The notes under the pieces were generated by a model. That model worked only from the letters and a program-made list of their open reading frames with translations, did not search any database and was not told the DNA's origin. A program made the translations under genes and the position numbers. This document shows positions 52,101 to 58,513 of a DNA stretch of 64,000 nt, piece by piece. How positions within the stretch are numbered: position 1 is the first letter of the stretch; every line of letters starts with the position of its first letter. The stretch covers positions 62,001 to 126,000 of the forward strand of contig JANJUX010000016.1 of assembly GCA_024710355.1 (NCBI GenBank), given 5' to 3'. This stretch comes from Candidatus Rifleibacteriota bacterium (GTDB lineage Bacteria; Muiribacteriota; Ozemobacteria; Ozemobacterales; Ozemobacteraceae).

Positions 52101-53162
52101 CGACGATGTCATATTGCTGATCTGCGAAGCGGTAAAAGCAGCGATCTGAGTCTGAGAAAGCCCCTGCATTGCAGAAGTACTCAGGGCAGCCAGATCCTGG
52201 GTCTGCATTGCCGCCAGCTGAGTCGTGCTGAAAGCACTCATCTGACCAGATACCAGACCGGCCATCTGACCGGTGGTAAGAGCCTGAATCTGGTTCGTGG
52301 TCAGGCTGTCAAGCTGACCTGCGGTCATAGCGCGTATCTGAGTAGAGGTAAGAGACGCAACCTGGGTTGTGCCCATGCCAGCAAACTGAGCACCTGTCAT
52401 GGCCTGAATCTGAGTGGTGGATAAAACCGCCAGATCTTCAGTCTGCATTGCTGCAACCTGATTGGTGGTAAGACCGGCAATCTGAGCCGAAGTCAGAGAT
52501 TTTGCCTGAGCAGCAGTCAGCGCCTGAATCTGCGAAGTCGTCATATTGCTGATCTGACTGGTGGAAAAAGCGGCAATCTGAATTGTATTCAAGCCACCGA
52601 TCTGTGTGGTTGTAAAAGCAGCGACTTGAGAAGTGCTGAGACTTGCAATCTGAGCACTTGTCAGAGCTTTCGCCTGGGCAATCGTCAAAGCCTGCAACTG
52701 AGAATTACTGAGATTGCTGGTCTGGTTGGTATTCAGAGCCGCAATCTGCGAAGTCATCATTGCCTGAATCTGGCCGGTTGAAAGAGCGGCAATCTGTGTA
52801 GTCGAGAGTCCGGTAATGTCACTGGCATCAACGGCTTTCAGTTGATTCGTCGACAGAGCGGCCATATCGCCGGCGTCAAAGGTTGCCATCTGCGAGCCGG
52901 TCAAAGCCTTGATCTGGGAGGTTGTCAATGCCTGCACCTGCGTGCTGAGAAGCCCCTGATTGTTATAAAGAGTCAGGGCCTGAACCTGGCCGGTGCTGAG
53001 CACGACGAGGTCCTGGGTCTCAATCGCATCTATCTGAGTCGACGTCAGAGCTGCAACCTGGCTGGTGGTCAGCGCTTTAAAATCGGCTGTACCAAGATTT
53101 TTTATCTGCTGAGTGGTCAGGGCGGCAATCTGAGCAGTGGACATTCCCGTTACAATAGACAT
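46116..53162 (-). CDS. Giant octapeptide-repeat protein (292 Ser/Thr/Gln-rich octads)
   Basis: A 2348-residue protein consisting of 4 N-terminal residues, 292 octapeptides and a 5-residue end (AALNF); three octads have one extra residue, and these numbers sum exactly. The octad consensus is A-A-L-T-T-S-Q-I, with hydrophobic positions 3 and 8, Ser/Thr at 4-5 and Gln at 7. About 30 octads carry mainly Asp at position 7 and are spaced 7 or 10 octads apart. No signal peptide, Cys or Trp was seen. The fold could be a solenoid: either a beta-helix or short capped helices (T-x-x-Q-I-x-x-L). No enzyme domain exists. A GAGG site precedes ATG 53162. A long leader with a hairpin lies upstream; the OGT-like gene lies downstream. 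Likely a structural or surface protein; the export route is unknown. Confidence 0.85.
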   Translation of the reverse strand: MSIVTGMSTAQIAALTTQQIKNLGTADFKALTTSQVAALTSTQIDAIETQDLVVLSTGQVQALTLYNNQGLLSTQVQALTTSQIKALTGSQMATFDAGDMAALSTNQLKAVDASDITGLSTTQIAALSTGQIQAMMTSQIAALNTNQTSNLSNSQLQALTIAQAKALTSAQIASLSTSQVAAFTTTQIGGLNTIQIAAFSTSQISNMTTSQIQALTAAQAKSLTSAQIAGLTTNQVAAMQTEDLAVLSTTQIQAMTGAQFAGMGTTQVASLTSTQIRAMTAGQLDSLTTNQIQALTTGQMAGLVSGQMSAFSTTQLAAMQTQDLAALSTSAMQGLSQTQIAAFTASQISNMTSSQVGALNTTQVGGLTTTQIAAFTTSQARALTGNQVAKLTATQLAAIATDDFAALQTSAIAAIGTSQISALSTDQVVALSTAQARALTTSQLANMTTTQVAAIQAADLTSMTTSQIAGFTAGQLNAMTGAQFGGLSTAQIGALTTSQIAGLTTSQIANMTTVQASAFKASQLAAMLTSQVAAIETADLAAMTTSQIAGFTTAQVSAFTTSQIQGLTPAQVSSLTGVQLSKLSATQIAAIQTVDLAAMKTSQLSALGSTQLAGLTTDQIIGLSSTQVLGLSPSQLGKLTTTQLNAMESNDFAALSGTQITGLTTEQITGLTTTRFAAMSTSQIAALTSSQVAGITTSQIANITTTQAKALTSAQIASLSAAQMAALGTDDLAVLSSLQIRAFTTSQIGNLSTSQVLALTTSQASALTTGQLAKFSAAQITAMGTDDVAALSSSQITSLSTSQIAALSTAQVAAMTSNQVGGLSTTQISQMSTAQIAALNTSSFARLSTSQIAALTTSQVAGLSASQVLALTTVQAKSLSTSQIASLSTTQFASLGTDDLASFSASQLAGVSNAQIAGLSSSQFASFTSSQIAAFSTGKIAGLSTSHIAALTTLQAQGLSSAQIASMSTGQVAALETADLAALKSSSVIGFTTAQIAGMSTTQIQALTSAQIASFGTSQMAGFTAGQVTAFTTSQAQALKNTQLASLSTTQIAAIGTDDLSALTTSQITAFGSSQIAGMTTTQIQALTTGQTAALTTSQIRGLTATQITNMQSADFAALKSSQIAAMSTSQIAALSTTQVSSLSSSQLPGLNTTQIGALTATQIAAFTTTQMPYLSSAQIAKLTTTQVAAIETADLAAMKTSQIAAFTTSQVAGFTTDQIVGLSASQVGALTTSQIAKLSAAQVAAIQTADLAAMKTSQLSALGSTQLAGLTTDQIIGLSTSQISGLSPTQLSKLSSTQLNAMENVDFAALSGTQISGLTTAQIAGLTTTRFAAMTTGQIAALTASQITGVTTDQIANITTTQARALTVPQIASLSATQITALGTDDLAVFSTSQIIGFTTSQIGNLSTSQILALTTAQASALTPGQLAKLSTSQIAAMGTDDVAALLTSQIASLSTAQIAALSTAQVTAMTSNQVSGLTTAQISKMSTAQIAALNTTSFSRLSTSQIAALTTAQVAGLSTSQVLALNTSQAKALSTAQIASLSTTQFTSLGTDDLASLTNVQLAGVSTAQIAGLSTSQFAAFTSSQIAALSTVQIANLSTTHIAALTTLQAPGLSSVQIGTMSAAQITALETADLAAIRSTSMTGLSTAQIAGMSTTQIQSLTAAQIASFTPAQMAGFTAGQVTAFTTTQAQALKNIQLAGLSTSQIAAMGTDDVAALTTSQISAFTSSQMAGFTTAQIAGLSSDQVGALTTNQIAKLSSAQIAAIQTVDLAAMKTSQLRAMGSTQLAGLTTDQVIGLTTGQVLALSSAQLSQMSSTQMNAMESSDFALLSPSQVIGLTTSQINAFTTTRVAAMSTSQLVALTSSQLAGFSTSQIAALTSNQLQAMTAGQISKLSTAQFAAMETVDFAALTTAQIAAIGTSQIAALTTDQIVGMTTNQARSFSTLAVSKLTATQLAAMQTDDFVALTSSQIRALTTSQIGSLTTAQIAALTSSQASGLTTGQIQKLTTTQLVAMGTDELSTLSTLQIAAMTTDQVAGLTVTQAASLTSNQVKSLTVAQIAKMSAAQVAAFSTGSIAALSTSQIAAMTTAQIAGLTNSQIVALTTGQVRALNSSQLSQMTNAQIGSLQTQDLAALAPAQIQALTTTQVASGLTTVQIGALTTAQVASLTTSQLANMSVAQIQAMTSSQVRALSSSQIGSMTTSQITGMELTDFSSLTSSQIAALTTSQVANLTNAQIVGLTTSQVMGLTSSQLSNMTNTQIANLETVDLAALSVAQIRSLQNSQLSGGLTTTQVKALTTSQIASLTTDQIRNGMTTTLLAALTSSQIAALTSSQVAAMTTTQIAALNF
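46131..53150 (-). repeat. Degenerate 24-bp tandem repeat array (292 units)
   Basis: The DNA of the giant gene is a head-to-tail array of 24-bp units with heavy synonymous and conservative variation, so few adjacent units are identical. Larger copies overlie it: blocks beginning at about 51398, 49430 and 47870 share the same order of variant octads. No transposon or IS sequence interrupts the array. Confidence 0.85.
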
Positions 53163-53424
53163 GGAGATACCTCTTTTCGCTTGAATCCAGAAACTAACAA
53201 CAACCGGAACAGACTTTTACCGACCTTTGCAGAGACCTGTGTTATTTTGCTCATGAAGCTTCAACCGGGCCAGGCATCTGAACGCAGAAAAACCCATGAC
53301 AGAAGCTGTCATGGGTGGTATTCAAATGCCGGATAGACGCCATTCTCTTTTTCGCTTCCCGGTTCCTTCCCTGGACCGGTCCGCAAGAACGGCGACATTT
53401 TGCGAGTTTGACAATACTGCTCAA
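53163..53424 (-). promoter_or_regulatory. Long structured leader of the giant repeat gene
   Basis: The predicted transcript from about 53418 has some 256 nt before the ATG. It contains a GGACCGGTCC palindrome and a CCGGT(CC)-(GG)ACCGG stem near 53362-53386, then a perfect hairpin with a U-tract, then about 130 nt to the start codon. No known riboswitch core was recognised. Attenuation or an antitermination element is possible. Confidence 0.4.
53292..53316 (-). terminator. Hairpin with U-tract in the giant gene leader
   Basis: A perfect 11-bp stem, ACCCATGACAG and CTGTCATGGGT, with a 3-nt loop, followed on the minus strand by TTTTTCTG. It could end read-through from the symporter gene at 53714, or, if the promoter at 53425-53453 is real, act as an attenuator of the giant gene. 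Confidence 0.65.
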
Positions 53425-53453
53425 AATAAACATCCATGTTCTCGAAATGTCAG
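53425..53453 (-). promoter_or_regulatory. Possible promoter of the giant repeat gene
   Basis: On the minus strand CTGACA (53453-53448), a 17-bp spacer and TTTATT (53430-53425). The match is moderate. The rest of the gap up to 53713 is AT-rich; an 80-codon minus-strand frame there (53421-53663) has no ribosome-binding site or recognisable product. Confidence 0.35.
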
Positions 53454-53713
53454 ATAAATTAATTTTACCATAAATATTCGGTATACAAAGTAGAATTTTT
53501 TAATTATTTCAAGAAAATTATGTACACCGACAAACATTTTTGAGAAGCGTTTATCCGCGTCAATCCTACAACCCGCCGCAACAGACGTCAAAACACAACA
53601 GGCTTTATACACGCCACTTAAACATGGTATTACAGCTGGAGGATCAGCAGCAATCCGCTGCAAGATTCAATTATCGATGTAGCCGAGACGCAAATAGCTT
53701 TGTTTAAAACCTT

Positions 53714-55126
53714 TTAATGCTTCCAGCAATTGTCAACAAGCTTTTGCTCAAGGCCGGAAATACAATGACTGCTAAAAACAGGCTCAGCTGACGACTCAAG
53801 CTGATGCCTATAATCATGCCAGGCCGCGACGGAATATTTTGCAAGCAACAGAATAGCAAAAAGGTTTATGATGGCCATAAAGCCCATGCTTGCATCAGCC
53901 ATATCCCAGACCAGAGGCAGGCTTCCGACCGATCCGAACATCACCATGCCGAGAACCATAAGCCTGAAGACCAGCTGAAATCTGTTATCGTGTTTTATGT
54001 AGTGAATATTGCTCTCGGCGTAAGCGTAATTGCCAATGATCGACGTAAAGGCAAACAGAAAAATCGCCACGGCCATGAAGGATGAGCCCCAGGCCCCAAC
54101 ATGATATTCAACGGCCGCCTGCGTCAAAGCTGCACCTTTTACCGCGCCACCCGGTATATAGCGGTCAGAAAGCAAAATGATAAAAGCAGTGGCACTGCAG
54201 ATCACAACTGTGTCGATAAATACCCCGAGCATCTGCAGCAGTCCCTGATTTACCGGGTGCGCGGTCGCCGCAGATGCGGCAGCATTCGGTGCCGAGCCCA
54301 TGCCAGCCTCGTTCGAAAAAAGCCCGCGCTTGATGCCCATTTCCATGGCCGCCCGCAGACTGGCACCGACACCGCCGCCAAGAACCGCCTCAGGCGTAAA
54401 AGCTGTCGAAAAAATCAGCCAGAAAATTTCGGGTACCCTTCCCAGATTCGTCACGATGGCATAAAGCGCCACCAGCAGATAAATAAAAGCCATAAATGGC
54501 ACCAGAATCTCAGCCGCACGACCAATACGCCGGGCCCCACCAAAAATTATCAGACCAGAACCAGCAACCACCATAATTCCGGTCAAAAACCGGTCAATTC
54601 CGAAAGCATTCGCAAAGGCATCGCTGATCGAATTACTCTGTACCGCATTAAACGCCAGACCAAAAACCAGCAGCAGGCTCAAGGCAAAAACAACACCCCA
54701 GAATCTTGAGCCCAGCCCCTGTTCGATGTAATAAGCCGGCCCGCCGCGAAAAGTACCGTCTTCGTTGCGCACTTTAAAAATCTGAGCCAGCGTCGCCTCG
54801 ACAAACGCCGAGGCCATACCCACCAGTGCCGTCACCCACATCCAGAACACCGCGCCCGGTCCCCCGACACTTATAGCGGTCGCAACCCCGGCAATGTTGC
54901 CGGTACCCACCCTGCTGGCCAGACCAGTTGCAAAGGCCTGAAACGACGAAATCTGCCCCGGCTCGGCCTTCGCAAAAGCAACCTGGCAGGCCCGCTTCAG
55001 ATTGCGAAACTGCATGAAACGCAGGCGGATAGAAAAGAAAATGCCCGCCGACAGCAACAGGTAGACCAGAATATACGACCAGAGAACCGTGTTTATGTCA
55101 TTTACAAAGGCATGAATATTTTCCAT
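53714..55126 (-). CDS. AGCS-family sodium:alanine/glycine symporter
   Basis: A 470-residue polytopic inner-membrane transporter. The family signature region is clear: GTGNIAGVATAISVGGPGAVFWMWV, then AFVEATLAQIFKVRNEDGTFRGGPAYYI, and later KRGLFSNEAGMGSAPNAAA. It imports alanine or glycine with Na+, drawing on the sodium gradient that an NhaC-type antiporter could help maintain. The start was placed at ATG 55126, preceded by AAAGGTGA; the open frame extends 37 codons further without such a site. No own terminator is seen before the hairpin at 53316-53292. Confidence 0.9.
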   Translation of the reverse strand: MENIHAFVNDINTVLWSYILVYLLLSAGIFFSIRLRFMQFRNLKRACQVAFAKAEPGQISSFQAFATGLASRVGTGNIAGVATAISVGGPGAVFWMWVTALVGMASAFVEATLAQIFKVRNEDGTFRGGPAYYIEQGLGSRFWGVVFALSLLLVFGLAFNAVQSNSISDAFANAFGIDRFLTGIMVVAGSGLIIFGGARRIGRAAEILVPFMAFIYLLVALYAIVTNLGRVPEIFWLIFSTAFTPEAVLGGGVGASLRAAMEMGIKRGLFSNEAGMGSAPNAAASAATAHPVNQGLLQMLGVFIDTVVICSATAFIILLSDRYIPGGAVKGAALTQAAVEYHVGAWGSSFMAVAIFLFAFTSIIGNYAYAESNIHYIKHDNRFQLVFRLMVLGMVMFGSVGSLPLVWDMADASMGFMAIINLFAILLLAKYSVAAWHDYRHQLESSAEPVFSSHCISGLEQKLVDNCWKH

Positions 55127-55409
55127 CAAAAACAGATCACCTTTCGCAACCGGGCAGAATAATCGATAAAACCAGAAGGCAGGCATACCGAAGCTGCAAA
55201 TATACCAGAGCGCAAAAAGAAAAACCACCGCGGCCAACTCTTACTCAGACAATACGCCCGAAAAATTTAAAACTCGCGCTTCTGCAGAATTTTTACCGGC
55301 GCTAAAACAAAAAAATCCCGATTGCAGGCAAAAATGCACAGCAGAACGACTCGCAACCCGACCCCAATTTTAAGCAGGTAAGCTTATGTGCTTTATGATT
55401 CGAAAATAG

Positions 55410-55415
55410 TATAAT
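55410..55415 (+). promoter_or_regulatory. TATAAT box ahead of the 5'-nucleotidase gene
   Basis: A consensus -10 (TATAAT) 38 bp before the ATG at 55454; no good -35 lies 16-18 bp upstream. The 327-bp gap 55127-55453 separates two divergent genes and shows nothing else. Confidence 0.4.
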
Positions 55416-55453
55416 CGCGAAAACCCGGAAGAAAGTTACCAGGAGCCTCTGAA

Positions 55454-57409
55454 ATGATAAAATCGCCCCTACGGCTGCTGTTTGCGTTTTTTTTCTTCTT
55501 TGCAGCTGTCGTCGTCGGAAACGCCGAAGATCTTAATTTCAGCATTCTGCACACCAGTGATGAACACTCAAGCCTGCTGCCAACACCGCTCAGCAATTAC
55601 CTGCCCGGCCAGAGCAGCCCGACACTCGGCGGTTTCGCCCGCCTGGCAACTTTTGTCGAGCGGTTTAAAAAAGCCAGAGCCAGTGAACCGGTTCTGCTGC
55701 TTTCATCGGGCGATTTTACCGGCGGCAATCCCTTTGCCTGGCTAAGCCTGAACGGCTGCTCACCCGAACTCGATCTGATGAGCAAGATTGGCTACGATGC
55801 CATCACCCTCGGCAACCACGAATTCGACTACGGCCCCGAAATACTTGCCCGCCTGCTGCAGAACGCCCGGAATTCACCGCCCGGGCCGGCCTTCATCTGC
55901 TCTAATCTCGTCGCTCCAGCGTCACACCCGATCACAGTCGCAGGTGTAAAGCCCAATCTGGTCTTACATCTCGACAATGGGCTCAAAATCGGCATCATGG
56001 CGATTTTCGGAAAGGGCGCCCACCGCCTGGCGCCGCTGGCGAAACCGCTCGATTTTTCCGATCAGCATGCCGCCGCAGCCAGAGAAATCGCCAGCCTGAA
56101 AGCCGGTGGCGCTGAAGTAATAATTGCCCTGACCCACGCCGGCTATTATGAAGATATCGATCTGGCAAAAGCGGTACCCGGAATTCACCTGATTCTCGGC
56201 GGCCACGACCATGTCGCACTCGACGAACCACGGCGGGTCGGTAAAACCATCCTGATGCACAACGGTTCATATCTGCAGTCGGCCGGCTGCCTTGAGCTGG
56301 CATTTAACCGTTCTGACAGCAGACTGAACCTGAGAAACCACCAGACCGGCACCCCTTTTCTGCAACGGCTCGACAGCGAAATTCCTGAAAATCCGGTTAT
56401 CTCAGAGAAAATTGCCGGGCATGTCGACGCCCTAAATCAGATGGTCGCTTCCTTTACCAGCGGCAAAGTCGCCGATCTTTCTCTGCCGGCCGCCAGACTC
56501 CCCTACCCCATCATCAAACACGAGCGACTGTGCGAAACCGCAATTGGCAATTTCACAACCGACGCCATCAGGCATGCTGCCGCCAGAATGACCGGTGAAC
56601 ATGTTGATTTCGCCATGCACGCCAACGGCATCATCAGAGGCGACCTGATCCCCTCTTCTTTACCGGGTAGAGGAGGCGAAATCACCCTTTTCGATCTGGT
56701 CACCACCTGCGGCCTCGGTGCCGGCCAGGATATGCAGCCAGGCTACCCGCTGGTTTCATTCTATCTGACCGGTGCCGAAATACTGAACATGCTCGAAGTC
56801 GCAACCCTTCTGCCCATAATCTGGAATGATGTTTACTTTCTGCAGTTCTCGGGTCTGCGCTACTGGGTCGACCCGAATCGGGCCGTCTGGTTCAATATTC
56901 CGTGGCTGAACAAGCCCCTGCCGGCCTACCGCTCGATTCTCGCGGCAGAAAGATATACCGGCCACGGCCTGCAGAACGACACCGATTACGAGCCCATAAC
57001 CGCAGACCATGATCGGCTTTTCCACGTCGCAACGACGCATTACATGGCCTCTTACCTGCCAATGGTCGGAAAAAGGCTGCCGAAACTCAATATCGTGCTG
57101 AAAGACAAAAATGGCCGGCCGGTCGAGCTCGACCAGACAATAATCAGGCAAAGCGGCCGCGAATACAAACTCTGGCAGGCAGCCATAGATTTTACTGCAT
57201 CCTTTGCCACCGACAGCACTGGTCTGCCGTTAATTCCAGATTATTACCGCTCTTATGGCAACCGCATCGTAAAAACAGAAGGCCCCTCGCTTTGGTTCTG
57301 GCCCTGCACAATCTTCGCAATCATAGTGCTGGCCGTCACAATCTGGCTGAAACGCCGCAGAGTAAACGCTGCCCGCGTTATTCCAGAGCCGCCAGCCACT
57401 TTTAATTAG
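55454..57409 (+). CDS. Membrane-anchored 5'-nucleotidase/2',3'-cyclic phosphodiesterase family protein
   Basis: A 651-residue exported metallophosphoesterase. Signal peptide about 1-24. The catalytic domain (about 30-290) shows all usual metal motifs: SDEH, GDFTGG, GNHEFDYG, THAGY and GGHDHV. The 5'-nucleotidase C-terminal domain (about 330-560) supplies nucleotide specificity (NFTTDAIRHAA; ADFAMHANG-like DFAMHANGIIRGD). Unusually for the UshA/CpdB group, a C-terminal hydrophobic span (about 613-632) with a following KRRR should anchor it in the membrane with the enzyme outside. It releases phosphate and nucleosides from nucleotides, feeding salvage with the purine permease earlier in the window. 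AGGAG precedes the ATG. Confidence 0.88.
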   Translation: MIKSPLRLLFAFFFFFAAVVVGNAEDLNFSILHTSDEHSSLLPTPLSNYLPGQSSPTLGGFARLATFVERFKKARASEPVLLLSSGDFTGGNPFAWLSLNGCSPELDLMSKIGYDAITLGNHEFDYGPEILARLLQNARNSPPGPAFICSNLVAPASHPITVAGVKPNLVLHLDNGLKIGIMAIFGKGAHRLAPLAKPLDFSDQHAAAAREIASLKAGGAEVIIALTHAGYYEDIDLAKAVPGIHLILGGHDHVALDEPRRVGKTILMHNGSYLQSAGCLELAFNRSDSRLNLRNHQTGTPFLQRLDSEIPENPVISEKIAGHVDALNQMVASFTSGKVADLSLPAARLPYPIIKHERLCETAIGNFTTDAIRHAAARMTGEHVDFAMHANGIIRGDLIPSSLPGRGGEITLFDLVTTCGLGAGQDMQPGYPLVSFYLTGAEILNMLEVATLLPIIWNDVYFLQFSGLRYWVDPNRAVWFNIPWLNKPLPAYRSILAAERYTGHGLQNDTDYEPITADHDRLFHVATTHYMASYLPMVGKRLPKLNIVLKDKNGRPVELDQTIIRQSGREYKLWQAAIDFTASFATDSTGLPLIPDYYRSYGNRIVKTEGPSLWFWPCTIFAIIVLAVTIWLKRRRVNAARVIPEPPATFN

Positions 57410-57468
57410 CGGCAGGCATCAGTTGAATTGTGATAATATATGCAAAACTTGAACAAAAAGAGGGTTGT

Positions 57469-58506
57469 ATGGAAAACCAGGAATTCAACCATAAAATCAG
57501 CAGACACCTGCCGGCAAAGGCCCCACAAAAATTTTCAGACAAAGAAAACCAGCTTCTTGCCGACGAAATCAGGCAACTGCTCAAACAGAAAAATGCTGTC
57601 ATCATCGCCCACTATTACACCGATCCGCTGATTCAGAAGCTCGCCGAAGAAACCGGCGGCTTTATCGGCGATTCGCTCGAAATGGCGAGGTTCGGTGCCG
57701 AACACGCGGCAAAAACACTGCTGGTGGCCGGCGTGCGTTTCATGGGCGAATCAGCCAAGATCCTCAGCCCCGAAAAGACCGTATTAATGCCGGATATGGC
57801 CGCAGAATGTTCGTTAGATCTTGGCTGTGAGCCAGAAGAATTCAAAAAGTTCTGTGCCGCCAATCCCGGCCGGATCGTAGTTGTCTACGCCAATACCTCT
57901 GCCGAAATCAAAGCCCTTGCCGACTGGACCGTTACTTCGAGCATTGCCGTCGACGTGGTCAAACATCTGGCCAGCTAAGGCAAAAAAATCATCTGGGCCC
58001 CCGACCGCTATCTCGGCGACTACATTCAGCGCCGCACCGGCGCCGACATGCTGCTCTGGAACGCCTGCTGCATCGTGCACGCCGAATTCGACGCCGAAAA
58101 AATAAAGGCTCTTAAAGCTGCCAACCCCGATGCCGAGCTGCTGGTACACCCCGAATCGCAGCCCGAAGTCATCGCCCTGGCCGACGTGACCGGCTCGACT
58201 TCGCAATTGCTTCAGGCCAGTAAAACCAGACAGGCGAAGAAGTTTATCGTCGCCACCGAATCGGGCATTTTTTACAAAATGCAGCAGGCCTGCCCCGACA
58301 AAACCTTTATTGTCGCACCGACAAAGGCACAGAGTGAACTTTATCAATGCGAAGGCAACTGCCCCTGGATGAAAATGAACAATCTGCAGAACCTGCGCGA
58401 TGCCCTGAAAAACAACAGCGGCGAGATCAGACTCGAACCCGGGATCATTGAAAAAGCTCTGCTGCCCCTTTCCCGCATGCTTGAATTCAGAAAAAAACAC
58501 AGTTGA
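57469..58506 (+). pseudogene. nadA: Quinolinate synthase NadA, interrupted by one in-frame TAA
   Basis: The reading frame is 346 codons, matching NadA (about 347 residues in E. coli), but a TAA at 57976-57978 splits it after 169 codons. NadA condenses iminoaspartate with dihydroxyacetone phosphate to quinolinate. The three [4Fe-4S] ligands are kept on both sides of the stop: [11 protein letters not shown] before it, WNACCIVHAEF and GNCPWMKMN after it. Codons after the stop continue as GKKIIWAPDRYLG, the normal family sequence, so one base (for example GAA to TAA) has changed. The intact C-terminal half implies a recent mutation, read-through or a sequence error. ATG 57469 has AGAGGG. First gene of nadA-nadC-nadB. 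Confidence 0.88.
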
Positions 58507-58513
58507 GAAAGCC

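Noticed and set aside
46131..53150. TAL-effector-like DNA-binding repeats, because LTxxQ resembles the TALE repeat start
   Set aside because: TALE repeats are 33-35 residues with a paired variable site; these are strict octads without that arrangement.
53317..53424. A c-di-GMP (GEMM) or other known riboswitch in the giant gene's leader
   Set aside because: GC-rich stems exist but the conserved GEMM core could not be matched; kept only as an unnamed structured leader.
53421..53663. An 80-codon minus-strand frame between the giant gene and the symporter
   Set aside because: No ribosome-binding site, AT-rich composition and no recognisable protein feature; it overlaps a probable promoter.
58448..58513. 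A longer nadC start inside nadA
   Set aside because: It adds an unlikely Cys-rich leader overlapping nadA; ATG 58514 has a ribosome-binding site and gives the normal NadC length.
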